Part shown: one piece after another, positions 12,240 to 23,400 of the stretch
Layout: the number at the start of each line of letters is the position of its first letter
Numbering within the stretch: the stretch's first letter is position 1
Assembly: GCA_029204225.1 (NCBI GenBank)
Contig: CM055111.1
Span: 7,381,365-7,445,364, forward strand
Origin: Diphasiastrum complanatum
Lineage: Eukaryota; Streptophyta; Lycopodiopsida; Lycopodiales; Lycopodiaceae
Length of the DNA stretch: 64,000 nucleotides
Direction of reading: 5' to 3'
Notes under the pieces: generated by a model
The model's input: only the letters and a program-made list of their open reading frames with translations
Told to the model about the DNA's origin: nothing
Databases searched by the model: none
Translations under genes and position numbers: made by a program

Positions 12240-12510
12240 ATAGCCACGCGAAATAAGGAGGGCTATAGGGATAAAACTTGTGGCTTATACAAGTTGAATG
12301 TGGTTGTTACAAAGTGCAATGCGTTGGCATCAACATCTATATCGCAAAGTGATCTATGGCATAGACGATTGGGGCATTTGAACTTCAAACGAATTTGCAC
12401 TTTGGGGTCCCTTTCAAAACGGATAATTTTTATGAAATTGAAGGGCCCTTCGCCCTTCGGGTCCCTTCAAAAAAAGAGTGGTGATTATTCTAGGGAATCC
12501 AGTGGCTGAG
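12240..12510 (+). mobile_element. Ty1/copia gag-pre-integrase fragment
   Basis: Plus-strand reading gives GLYKLNVVV and SDLWHRRLGHLNFKRI, the copia GAG-pre-integrase signature. It is followed by two similar GGGTCCCTT(T)CAAAA stretches that look like filler DNA. It is opposite in orientation to the surrounding gypsy element and only about 200 bp are recognisable. Confidence 0.75.
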
Positions 12511-13204
12511 CACGATCCAACGACCCACATTCAATAGATCTATGTCGTCTATCACGAACTAGAAGATCCAACAGCCAGAAATCTATTTGCGTGGTGAAGG
12601 AGATTCCTACGTACTCTAACCCCCTCATAGCACTAAGCTCCTCTCCCTATTGCTCGCGCGTGACCTCCTCCCATCAAGTCTATGGCCCATTTCAGCCCCT
12701 TCTCTCTCTTCCAACTTCTTGCTATGGCAACAAGGTCATGAATCCACAATCTCTCCTCCTCTGACTCGCGGCCCTCCACAGCCAGCTATTGGCGATCTCG
12801 CAACAGCAAGGCGCCCACAATCAGTGATTTACAACACTCACCAATATGGAGTATTCAAAGAAATATCATTCTTCGGCCTGTAAAACCCTAGCTCAGGGCT
12901 TGCACTCTTTCTTGCAGATTGACTCTTGACAAAGGTCGCCCTACAGCTTAATGCCCGCTGAGTCTGTCAAAGTGAAATTACTCCTTTATTGACGACAAAC
13001 GGTCTGCCTTTCCGTCGAAAAAACTCATGCTTTGCTTGGAAAGGACCGAAGAAGCAGCAACTTCCTCGACTTCTCTGATATGAACTAAAGTAAAGCTCTA
13101 TGCCTTACTATTCTTCTAAATTGCTTGTTTAACCAACCATACACGATTCCTCGAATTCTCCCAAAATTCGGCTCCTAGTTAACCTGAAACTGCTCCACTC
13201 CCAG

Positions 13205-13216
13205 GCTCTGATACCA
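13205..13216 (-). other. tRNA-iMet primer binding site with LTR-like DNA to its right
   Basis: The minus strand reads TGGTATCAGAGC, the usual plant primer binding site. The plus strand right of it starts TGTCAAGTACC, so minus-strand LTR DNA would end in CA here. That sequence differs from the 3' LTR at 6690-6966, so the site may belong to another element. The extent of the LTR is unknown. Confidence 0.55.
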
Positions 13217-13229
13217 TGTCAAGTACCTT

Positions 13230-15250
13230 ACTAGCAGCATGGTAAGCTTTCTAGCAAGCAATTCATCAGACACACAAATCAACTGAAAGAGAGATCACTC
13301 CACTACCCAAGAGAATGTTGTATGATAATCCTAAAGTAAAGTAAAAACAAAAAACAATCAAACTTTGAACTAAAATAATAAAAATTTGTAGAGAAATTAT
13401 TGGAGAAACTAAGCCATAGAATGGTCCAGAACATGCATGGAATGAGTGCTCATGAACACCTTGAGGTTTCAAACAACGTTTTAAGTAATATGTTATTTGG
13501 AACATCAAAGTGGTTGAGTAAGTTGTTGGCATCTAGAAATTGGTTAAGAAACTATCCATGGTGCATAGTACATGCAGGTGATTCCCTACAGACTGCAACA
13601 AATGCTAGAGCTTACAAACCCTTAACCCTAAACTAATTATTAGCCATATTCACAACATAGCACCCTTAAGACATCTATACGAGATTTTAGTATATGCATG
13701 ATTGATCGTCTTAAACACAATCACAATGCTCATGATCATAATTCACCATAATTGAGCTCCAAAATAAAGCTACTCACAAAAACTCAATACCATGAAGTTC
13801 ATAGACTAGTACACAAGTGACACATCAACCATGTTTCAATAAAGTTGCAATCCTCCAAATGTGTTTGCTTAAAAAACATTTGCCAAACTCAATGCAAACA
13901 TTGGATTCCTTCTCATGTAAAAATCTCCTGAATTTTTCAGGTTAGCTTATAAGTTGTCACAACTCTTTACCTAAACAATTGCACACCTTTTGGCCTTCAT
14001 GCAAATACGTTAGCACACTTGCAAACTGAAATGTTTGATGCTTGATAGCTATTGCTCAATTGTAATGGCTGACAATCTTCATGAAACAATTGTTAAAGCA
14101 TAACAATTTAAACTGATATATCTAGGCTAGTCCACACAACCTTGCTCTCATCCTTGATGAATTTCTTCAAAGGTGCGCTTTGGAAAATGGATGAAGAGAG
14201 ATGATCTAGACGATAGTGGATCAATTCAATAAAAGGGCTCCCTTTACTCCTTCAAAGAAGAACTTAAAGGCCACAAAAGTAGCATATATTCATTGGAAAT
14301 GCATCCTTTCTCACCATGAACAGCAATTCTATTAGATGCTGGGTTAGTGGCTTCACCAACCACTGGTAGATTGTGGGACACAGGACATGAAAGGCCGATA
14401 AAGGACTCAGAAGGACAGCCCATTGGCTTTCAGCATTGACAAGTTTGAGAGCTAGGCAGTGTACCATTTGGGATCAAAGCGTGGGACAAAACAAAGGCCC
14501 GACACAAAAGGAGGTAGGGCATGGAAAAGGCAACTCTTTCCTTGGAGATCCAGAGAAAGTTGTGCCCATCAGGAAGAAGGCTCCACAGCCCAATTTCATG
14601 TGAATTTTGGCCATCTAGAATCTAGAAAGAAGAAGGGTATGCCAACCACCGATATTCGGCAAAATCTGATGTGTAAAGCTGCTCCATATTCCAGCACTTG
14701 AACATTTCCAACTCATGAATTGTTCCATACATGGTTCCGAGGCTTGACAATATTTTCCAAGCACATAAGGTTTTTGTATTGTTGCAGGTCTGCAGCAAGG
14801 ATTGAAGGCCCAAATCCTTGCTCTACAAGCATAATATATCCCAGCATCCTACTTAGGTGCAAGCAAGTGAAAATCCTAATGTATTGCATAAATTGCCTAT
14901 TCTATGAGGGATGAAAAATTGAAAAGTTTGGACCCTTTCTATCGCATTCGTGATTTATTACATCATGGTTTGTTCCAAGATCAGCAAACCTCCATGATCT
15001 CGGTGCACTACCTAAGATCTGCAAGTTCCTAGCCTCGTGACTAAAAAAAATCCCAGACTTGTTGGTACTCTTATATCTCAAAAGCACTACAAAATTAGAA
15101 TAAATTATAATCCCTTTTTCTCTAACTAACTATAACGTTAGCTGAACTTTGAGCTTGTTGCACCTATGCTGATTAATGTATGCAAATGCGAAGAGCTTGT
15201 AACATTTGTTGGATTGGAGATCAGAAAGAAGCCCAAGGAAGAAGGCAACT
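13230..15250. other. Remaining VTE1 intron DNA, no gene recognised
   Basis: Possible LTR tail followed by AT-rich DNA. Some minus-strand frames between 14.26 and 15.09 kb are moderately long, but I recognise no domain in them. Confidence 0.5.
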
Positions 15251-15255
15251 CTTAC

Positions 15256-15512
15256 CCGCTATGCGGGGTTCGTGTGGCTCGCTCTGCAAAACATCTAAGA
15301 ACGATTGAGCTTCGAGAATTGGTAGAATGTAGTGTCTGAAATCGCCGCTTCAATATGCAATCCAGCTCATTGTTGTTCCTTAGAAGTGAGACATTGCCAA
15401 GGTTATGTGTCATGGAGCCATTATCAGATTCAGGTGCGAGCAGATGCGCGCAATGCCATTCCACCTTCAATCCAAGAGGCGATGAGAAAAGAGTGCAATT
15501 GTAAGCAGCCAT
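15256..15512 (-). CDS. VTE1: Tocopherol cyclase, exon 1 (transit peptide)
   Basis: Encodes 85 residues plus two bases: MAAYNCTLFSSP at the start, a Ser/Arg/Leu-rich middle as in chloroplast transit peptides, and ATRTPHSG at the end. The family has TPHSG directly before YHFDG. Here the split codon GG|T joins SG to YHFDG of exon 2 exactly. The donor is CGG|GTAAGAG. I chose the ATG at 15512 (context AGATATGGC). An upstream in-frame ATG at 15539 only adds MRERERGRD translated from a GA repeat, which is better read as 5' UTR. The product goes to plastids, where tocopherol cyclases sit at plastoglobules. Exons 1 and 2 together give 167 intact codons. Confidence 0.88.
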
Positions 15513-15640
15513 ATCTCTGCCTCTCTCTCTCTCTCTCAAATGTACTATAACTAAAAGGTAATGGTACTTTCATTTTGGGGGCAAATATGGGTGCTACGTG
15601 GGGCTGGGACTTGAAGGCACATGTTTTTTGAGGTGAGAAC
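15513..15640 (-). promoter_or_regulatory. VTE1: VTE1 5' UTR / proximal promoter with GA tract
   Basis: A short (CT)n tract (about 15519-15536, GA on the gene strand) lies directly before the start codon. An ACGTGG core (15596-15601, plus strand) resembles the ABRE/G-box family. No convincing TATA box was found. The role is inferred from position. Confidence 0.4.
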
Positions 15641-15710
15641 CTTTTGGGCAATTTTCACTAAGTTTAGCAAGAGGCTTTGAATGCTTGTTGCAACCAAGAA
15701 GGCGATTCTG

Positions 15711-15777
15711 ATCCAAGGTTGGAGGTGAAGTGAGAGAGTGAGATAGACATTATCTCACTTCACCTCCGCCCTTGGAT
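15711..15777. repeat. 25-bp hairpin upstream of VTE1
   Basis: 15711-15735 and 15753-15777 are inverted copies with 23 of 25 positions Watson-Crick complementary. One of the other two could form a G-U pair. The loop is 17 nt. It lies about 200 bp upstream of the VTE1 start. It could be a small-RNA precursor or a transposon relic. Confidence 0.6.
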
Positions 15778-15799
15778 GGGAAATCTAGGTGCATGTAGC

Positions 15800-16960
15800 A
15801 TTAAATGCCTATTTGTTTTTTTATCACCCATGCCTTTTGAGCTTTGGTGTGCGAATGTTTGTGAGTGCGAACCATTTGGGGCCTACCGACCCAATGAATG
15901 TTTGTCAATTCCCTCACTAACGACAATTCAATAAAAAATAATTAACGAAAAAACTATTTTATTTTTTTGAATGGTTGTTACCCTTTCACTCATAAAATGA
16001 CTAATGTCCTTTTTGTACAATCACATCCCAATCTAGGTACTCGCACAATGCAAATGAGGACACAATTTTTTCTTGATGCAAATGAGCAGACAATTTTTTC
16101 TTCATGCAAATAATCTTTTTAAAAGTGGGTTATATATTCACAATTTTTAACAGGAAAAGCTTGTTATGGATTAAGAATAACACTCTTGGAGGAGAGCTTT
16201 GGGTGACAAGTTCATATGGCAATTGTTTAGTAAGTCAAGGCCAAATGGTTCACGTATGTCCTTAAGATACGACACCTACTTCTCCTCAATTTTAAAATTT
16301 GTTTTCACATTGGGTGGTTCATTTTTTTAATTTGGAGACTAATAGGTTTTAGGGCTTCGAGCTCTTGTTTTAGGGCTTTCGAGCCTTCGAGCTCTTGTTT
16401 TATCTTATTGTTTTCATTGACTTGTGCATCATCAATTTACAAGATGTACATGGGCTTGTTTAGAGATTACTTGTGGGCCAATCAAGTTAACGTCATACGA
16501 GTCGGTGATCAGTTAACGGCAGTTGTGCCTGACTTTTAAACATTTTTTTGCAAAAGCCTTGAACAATGACGTGGCTTCACCTCCATTTAGAAACAAGGAT
16601 TTTTCCCATCATAGTTAATGTTCTTGTCCTCCAAAGAGCATTTAATTGGTCTCTTTAGGTCACAAGGATTTTTGTGGTAGCAAGCATATGGCAGATTACT
16701 AGTCATGGGCAGAGAAACATGTTAAAGTCCAAAATTATGTGTAAATTCCCACCACTTTAAAAGACAAGTTCCATATGACATAGAAGCCCAAATTTCTAGG
16801 TCATGCTTTATGTCTTCAAGTGGTTCAGAGAAGTTTGTGAGTCCAAAAAATATACCTTGACCTCTTGCAAATTGCTAATTAAGTTGGATAGGAACTGAAA
16901 CTACACCCAGGCGCTAGATCAAATCACAATTGCTGCATGAGTTAACTTTTGAGCCTTGTG
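15800..16960. other. Intergenic DNA, nothing recognised
   Basis: AT-rich sequence with no open frame of note. A short partial repeat (GCTTTCGAGCC / GAGCTCTTGTTTTA) occurs near 16360-16400. Confidence 0.5.
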
Positions 16961-17004
16961 ATCTTTCTTGGCTTAGCCATGTCATTTGATGTATATATCA
17001 TATG

Positions 17005-17292
17005 TGAAAGATAAACATGCTTTGAAACATAGTGTTTTGGGCCATAAATAGTAGAAAATGTGTGGAGAATAAGTTGAGTGGTTGAACATTGTATTGGAGA
17101 TCATTCTATTGGATTATAATTTTGATTTTGCTCTTATCTCTACATTTGAAAAAATAAACATGTTTGAAATATAGTGTTTTGGGTCGTAAATATTAGAAAA
17201 TGTGTGGAGAATAGGTTGAGTGGTTGAATATTGTATTGGAGATCGTTATTTTGGATTATTATCTTGATTTTGTTGTTATCTCTACGTTTGTT
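17005..17292. repeat. Tandem duplication, unit about 140 bp
   Basis: ATAAACATGCTTTGAAA near 17011 and ATAAACATGTTTGAAA near 17153 each begin a unit. Both units continue with ATAGTGTTTTGGG, AGAAAATGTGTGGAGAATA, GTTGAGTGGTTGAA and GTATTGGAGATC. Both end in a CTTATCTCTAC- or GTTATCTCTAC-type sequence. No coding potential. Confidence 0.8.
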
Positions 17293-17805
17293 TTGGAGAG
17301 TGATGAACTAGTTAGTTTTGGATGCTATTGATTTTGCTGCTATACGACCTATGCAAGTTTCAGATCTAATGAAAATGTTCATAAACTTTTATTTTTGTCT
17401 TTTAATCATATATGATGTTTGCTTGATCTTAGAAACAAATTTGAGTGTTTTGTCTCTTGATCATTAGAGGCTTGTGCATTCACTCTTGGCTTAGATCTAA
17501 TTTTTGGGTCTAAATTGGATCTGTATTTTTCACATTCTTCAAAAGATATTTGAGTCATAGCCATTGAAATCGAGATTGTGTTTCAAATCAAGACAATTGT
17601 TCGATATTGACTCAATACAAACATTTGTCTATTTCAACATTTTGCCTTGTTATATGGATATGGTGCAAAGGAAAAGAAACTAAATCCTATAGAATAAATC
17701 TAAAAGCTTGTAGAGTTGGTCAATTAGGAGACTTACTTCAATACATGACATGAGCATCCAAATTTTGGTCCTTACCAATTTTAAAACCGTGCAATATTTT
17801 AAATG

Positions 17806-17833
17806 TATGCACGCACGCACACACACACACACA
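17806..17833. repeat. (CA)n microsatellite
   Basis: CGCACGCACACACAC-type run just left of an LTR primer binding site. Confidence 0.85.
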
Positions 17834-17849
17834 TGATGGAACGTCAAAC

Positions 17850-18663
17850 GCTCTGATACCATTGAGGGGAGTTTGTGACGTTCCCGGAGATGAAGGCCGG
17901 ATAGAGCCGACTTGGCAGGAGTAACTACTGCTACTAACTGTCGTCTAATTCTCTTCCAAGCCCCATATCGCTTCTGACGATCTGTTGTTAAATTAAACTT
18001 GTAAACAACAGATAATATTGAGTAAAACAACAACGGAAAGATATCTACTGTTAGCTTGCATTCCAATATTGCGGATCATACACATCACAGAACAGAGCAT
18101 TGAGGAAATCGCTTCTATATTCAGAGCTAAATTTATAATATTTTCTTGAGTGTTGTCTGTTTCCCAGATCAGCGCGTTGGTGCAAGAGAGATGTTCTCTC
18201 TCACGAATAATATGACTAATCTGTAAAACTCACTCTGGAGCTATCTCAAACTTTTACAGTTATGTCTATTCTGTGTCCGTGACTATATTTGTCTGTATCT
18301 GTGATCTCCTTCTTATGTGATCAATCCAGGGAACTGATTCAGTTAAAAGATCTAATGAAAAGAAATGCATTAGGCTTAATCAAAAACTGGTTCTAGTTTC
18401 TTGTTGTTGTCCTCCGTGCATTAGTCGCCATCTGCCCGTTACACCCTGCCTTCACGCAGACCTTGCATTTTGCCAAAAGACACTTTCGCAATTTGTCAAA
18501 GGCAATGTCGCTTTTTTTCCGAATTTTCCCGAAGGGCGAAAAATGCGATAGACCTGAAAAACATTTTCTAAGACATTTGGAGACAGTGTGGCTTTTTTCC
18601 GAAGAGCGAAAAATCCGACAATGTCGGGACAGTTGGCCAAAGGGGTGTGATCCTTCTCTTACA
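17850..18663 (-). repeat. Copia 5' LTR with PBS (copy A)
   Basis: A primer binding site (17850-17861, minus TGGTATCAGAGC) abuts an LTR at 17863-18663, which reads TG to CA. The LTR shares a long stretch with copy B at about 20632-21070, from GGAGATGAAG through the CAGATCAGCGCGTTGG region. Its distal part contains CAATGTCGCTTTTTTTCCG and GCGAAAAATCCGACAATGTC. These motifs recur in the LTR near 56.5 kb. It has landed in the RT of the next element. Its own internal region is missing to the left. Confidence 0.75.
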
Positions 18664-20628
18664 CCACTACTTGGCAAACTGCTTCAGTCTGTATATGCTT
18701 CTTTGCATTCGACAGACGTAGTTGGCAAAGTGTGAGCAGATGAATCTTTGGTTGGTCCATGTAGACCTCTTCATTCGACTCGCCATGTAAGAAGGCAGTC
18801 TTTTCATCCACTATGTGGATCTTAAGATTGTATGTTGCTGCATATGCAAATAGTAGACGTATGGATGAATGTTTTATGAATGGAGAAAAGGTTTCAGTAT
18901 AGTCAACACCATACTTCTGAGAGAAACCTTTTGCTACCAATCTGGCCTTGTACTTTGATACGTTACCATCAGGTCCATACTTGTATTTGAAAATCCACTT
19001 CTACTTTACAGTCTTCTTGTCTGCTGGTAATGGCTCCAAACTCCAGAATTTGTTCTGCTCCATGGAATTCATCTCGTCTTCCATTGCTTCAATCCACTTG
19101 TCCTTATCTGGATAGCTGATAGCTTTCTCATACATTTGGGGGTCTCCACCAAATCCACAGAACTCTTCTGATACAGAAGTTGAGCTGTCAATCACAAATC
19201 TAATAGGTGATCTTCTCTCTCTCGTGGATCTTCTTGGAGAGTATGTAGTCAGATCAATGGTCTTGTCTTTGTCAAGTTTCTTGTCTTTTCTGACTACTGA
19301 ACTGTGGTGAGTAGCAGGTGTCTTGGGTACAGGTTGCACGTCTTGTTGCTCATCGTCTGAACAGGGTCCACTCCCTTCGTTGATGTTGGCAGGTCATAGT
19401 AGCCTCTAGTCAGGATTTCGTAGCCAATTGGATCTCTGTCAGCCATTGTCTTTGACTGGTCAAATCTGACGTCTCTGACAGTCTTCATCTATCTGTTGTC
19501 AACAAACATGTAGATCCTATAGTATGATGAATGAACATCATATCCTTTGAGAAATCTCTGCTCCACTTTTTCATCCAGTTTTTTTATTTTCTGATTTGGA
19601 ATGTGGGCATATGCGACGCATCCAAAAATGCGCACATGTGTCAGACTTAGTTTGTTGCCCCACCAAACCTCATGTGGCGTTGTACGTGTGTAGCGCAGGC
19701 ATCCCAAAGAGAGCCGGAAACCACGACTTAGCTTCCCAGCCTTCAACTCTTGTCGTCCAAACCAACTTGACATACAAGCAGCCAACTCGCCAACAACAAT
19801 CAGACTTAACCAACTTGAAGTTCCAAAACCAACATTCAGATCCAACCTGGTGCCATGCCAAATCGGGGGTCCCGATGTGGGTGACTTCCCTCCAAGCAAG
19901 CCGCCCGACATACATCAAACTTAACCAACTTGAAGCTTCGTTAAAAACGAGTAAGATCCATTCCAAGCAAGTCGTCTGACTTACATCAGACTTAACCAAC
20001 TGAAAGCTTCGTCATGAGCGTTGGAAGCCAACCTGGCGCCACACCAGACTGGACAGCCATAAACAAGTAGCTTCCACCCAAGCAAGCCATCCAACTCAGC
20101 CAACAGGTTAGAGCTCGTTCCCCAAGAGCTTAACCCATTCACGTTCATGCAAGGAACACTCAAAACCACAAGTCGCGACAGATATGAAGACAACCAGTTC
20201 CTGGACCGAATGGTCCTGACAACATACCACTGGCGCCCGGGACCGAATGGTCCCGATGGCATATCGTTGGCATCCCGAGATACGACCCTCAACTATGTGC
20301 CAGATCAAAACGTTTGAAGCGGCCTTACAACTGGCGCTTTTACCGAACACTGAAACCTAGAAAGTAATCAGAGTCAGTTTGAGAAAAATCTCACTTTATT
20401 AATAAATCTGAGAAGGTTACATTTCAAGTGTGTGACTGACCCTAGTCTCCGGGGCGCAGGCATGTCAAGGCTGGCGCCAGGACAACATTCCAGCAAGGGA
20501 GGCTGAGACTTGGTTGGAGCTTGCCCTGAGTCGCAACAAGCAGGGCTCTGATAGAGCTGAAGTGCTCTGATAGAGCTGAAGGGTGGCTCTAATACCACTG
20601 TTTCGGAATCAAACGCGCTCTGATACCA
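18664..20628 (-). mobile_element. Ty1/copia element B, internal region (broken)
   Basis: Minus-strand pol pieces in order: integrase end with TPHEVWWGNKLSLTHVRIFG and CVAYAHIPNQKIKKLDEKVE, an RRSTRERRSPIRF linker, WIEAMEDEMNSMEQNKFWSL, then RT with GFSQKYGVDYTETFSP. RT breaks at 18664 where LTR A is inserted. About 19690-20350 is a non-copia insertion. A primer binding site is at 20617-20628, with a degenerate second one at 20586-20597. Confidence 0.82.
19690..20350. repeat. Insertion with imperfect internal repeats
   Basis: Interrupts the copia integrase. It contains three copies of an (C)A(G/A)ACTTAACCAACTTGAAG-like motif (about 19801, 19915, 19988), mostly near CCAAGCAAG and CCAACCTGG stretches. 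Composition is richer in GC than its surroundings. No protein family recognised. Confidence 0.5.
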
Positions 20629-20631
20629 CCG

Positions 20632-21090
20632 ATGAAAATCGTGGAATATCGGGTTGAACCGGAGATGAAGACCAGATGGAGCCGACTTAGCAGCCGTAGC
20701 TACTGCTACTGACTATGCTCTAATTCTCTTACAAGCCCCAGATCGCCTTTGACGATCTGTTGTAATATTAAACTTGTAAACATCAGAGAATGTTGAGTAA
20801 AACAACAGTGGAAAGTTAACTACTGCTAGCATGCATTCCAATATTGCAAATCATACACATTACAGAATAGAACATGGCGGCAATCGCTTCTATTGTCAGA
20901 ACCAAATTTACAATATTTTTTTGAGTGTTGTATGTTTCTCAGATCAACGCGTTGGCGCATGAGAAATGTTCTCTCTCATGAGTGATATGACTAGCTACTG
21001 CTATTCTGTAAACTCACTCTGGAGCTATTTCAAACTTTTACAGTTATGTTTGTTCTGTATCCGTGGTCCCATGCCACCAGCTCTTTCTTC
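20632..21090 (-). repeat. Copia 5' LTR (copy B)
   Basis: Homologous to LTR copy A at 17863-18280 and placed directly right of the primer binding site of element B. The right end is not resolved, because similarity to A stops near 21070. Confidence 0.7.
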
Positions 21091-21099
21091 CAGACAATC

Positions 21100-21950
21100 C
21101 TTAACCGCCATATCTGATAATCCAGAATTTAACTAATTTATTTGGATGTCCTATACTAGGTATAGATTCCTATCATTATAACCTAACACTGGAGAATCCA
21201 TAAATTTTATTTCCTGATGGATAATAATCCATTTACGAAAGGATGATCCAACCATAAGGCTCCACACATGGATTACCGTCACATCTAAAATATGTCTGGT
21301 TAGTAAAAGCTTTATTAATCAAGGATTCACATCCCTAAAAGAAAAATCGTTAACTGTACTAACAACTTGAATGTGATCCATACATCCAATCATATTGAAA
21401 TTTATGATCATTCTCATGGTCATATCTGATATCAAACAAGAATTCAACTAAATGAAATCCATTAATCAACTTTACTATGAAATGACTCCATAACTAGTAA
21501 TATGCAACTTTCACATAGGGATTATCAAGAAATCCAAATTACAAAACACAAATTCATTTACTAACTCAGGTGTTTTCTTCCTCCCTAAGATTCTCCCCCT
21601 CCCCCCCCCCCCCCCCCCCCCCCACAAATTCCATAAGCTCATTATTTTCCTTCAATGTTTATGGTTTTCTAAAATAGCATGAATTCTTCAGCTCCCCAAA
21701 CAGCATTTCCAAGGGATTAGATAGGGGAGGGAGCAAGCACTTCCATCGTTGTACTATATTCTTGATTTATTGCCCATGTGGTTAAATTAGGGTGGTTAAT
21801 GTAGGTGTGGTTCGATACAAAAAGGGGGGTTTTGCAAGCTAACTTCGCAAGGGAAGCACTATTCCTTTGGGAACGAATAAATGTGTGACATGTGACTTAG
21901 GCCGCTACATAAATCAAATCTAAATGTATATCATTGGAAATCATTAATGG
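21100..21950. other. Intergenic DNA with a poly-C run
   Basis: No gene seen. A run of 23 C lies at 21601-21623, preceded by CT-rich sequence. The length of such a run may be unreliable. Confidence 0.6.
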
Positions 21951-22443
21951 ATAAAGAGTTTCGATCTCTTATTAAGAGCCAAATATGGACTGTCACAAAT
22001 CTACTGATTGGAAAAATTATTGTAGGGCGCAAATGGATTTTTAGAAATAAATAAAAAGCTAATGGAAATATTTATAGATGGAAAGCTCAGTTTGATTGCC
22101 AAGGATTTTTCTTTGATTCCTAACATTGATTTTATAGACACCTTTAGTCCTGTACTTAAGCTTACCTCCATCGAACTTCTTCTAGCATTTGCAACTGCAA
22201 TAGATCTAGAAGTATATCAAATGAATGTTCAAAGAAAATTTCTAAATGGTGTAATTGATGAAGACATATACATGTCTCAACTAGAAGGTCATAAACTTGA
22301 GGGCAAAGAGCATCGAGTGTATAAACTTCATAAAGCTCTTTATGGGCTTAAGAAGCTACCATGGGCATGGTTTCAGTTTTATTCCTAGTTTAATCAACTC
22401 TAATGTTTACTTCAAGACAATAACATCATCCTTCCTTATCATT

Positions 22444-22979
22444 GTTAGAAGATTCTTATGAAGATTCTTCTAACGGATTGCAGATACTAAAAGAGCCTAA
22501 CGAATATCAAGCGACGGAGTCGAGCCACCAAACTACGTTAAAGAGCATCGACAAATCACCGAGGAGGAGTTCCATAATCCATATGTACCGGGAACGCCAA
22601 TGCCAGAGAAGTCGACAAGTCGCAGACCGAGTCCAATGAGCAGAAACAAAGCCCGACGCCTCACCAACATATTTTATGCCGATGGGAATAAACGCATGGC
22701 CAAGTCGGCATAAAGATTTAGATCTACTGAGAATGTAATGTCAGACTTAGGTAGAAGGTGCAATGTATTCGTAAGCCTATGGTGCGAGAAATAAAAGTAG
22801 ATCAATGCTCTATTGGGCCTAAAATGAGAAAGGACCCAAGTAGTTAAAATGTAAGTTGGTTTAAAACTTTTTATAAAGTCAAGTTCTTATGGCACATAGT
22901 TTTGGGTGCACCAAAAATCCTAACCCTAGCTTTGTCTATAAAGAGGGATGTGACACCATTTTGTAATCACTTTTCCTTG

Positions 22980-23077
<98 letters not shown>

Positions 23078-23400
23078 ATCTCTTCCAACAATTCTTGCTT
23101 TTTGTGTGAAGTCCTCCTATTTTCTTGTGTGTGATTGATTGTGGATGATGAATGCATGTTATGTTTTTGTTAATCAAGATATCACATTCATGCATGATCT
23201 TTAGCACTTGCTTTCATCCATAGTTTTCTAAAACTAATCCACAAAATCCACACTCAAGCATCTTTAGCTTGAAGTTTATCCCTCTCTCCATTGGATCAAA
23301 GCCTGTGCTAGATCGATACGATTGGAGATCCAAGCCCCTTCTTTGCCCTCTTGATCGCACCAATTAGGGAGGCATGGAAAGGGTCCAAAAATCATCATGT
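22444..23400 (+). mobile_element. Probable LTR or non-autonomous insertion with a GA array
   Basis: Starts TGTTAGAAGATTCTTATG within the copia pol. It carries a TATA-like TCTATAAAGAGGG at about 22936 followed by a (GA)n array at 22982-23076. No protein. LTR identity is inferred from the TG start, promoter-like box and position. The right end is approximate. Confidence 0.45.
22982..23076. repeat. (GA)n microsatellite
   Basis: Uninterrupted dinucleotide run of about 95 bp. Frames reading RERERE or SLSLSL across it are not genes. Confidence 0.97.

Larger units (their letters stand above)
5206..15255 (-). other. VTE1: VTE1 intron 1 (10,050 bp, transposon-filled)
   Basis: Bounded by donor GTAAGAG at 15255 and acceptor CTTGTCAG at 5206-5210, both in minus orientation, and phase-compatible on both sides. 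It contains a palindrome-ended repeat, a copia RT remnant, a gypsy chromovirus, a copia fragment in opposite orientation and LTR-like DNA. The gypsy and the copia RT lie in the same orientation as the gene. Confidence 0.85.

Noticed and set aside
13217-13500. 5' LTR of the gypsy chromovirus
   Set aside because: It adjoins a primer binding site in the right orientation, but its sequence does not match the 3' LTR at 6690-6966.
14260-15090. Possible gene on the minus strand within VTE1 intron 1
   Set aside because: Several adjacent open frames exist, but no domain, motif or consistent splice pattern could be supported.
22902-23207. Open frames on both strands encoding RERERE or SLSLSL stretches
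   Set aside because: They are simple translations of a GA microsatellite.
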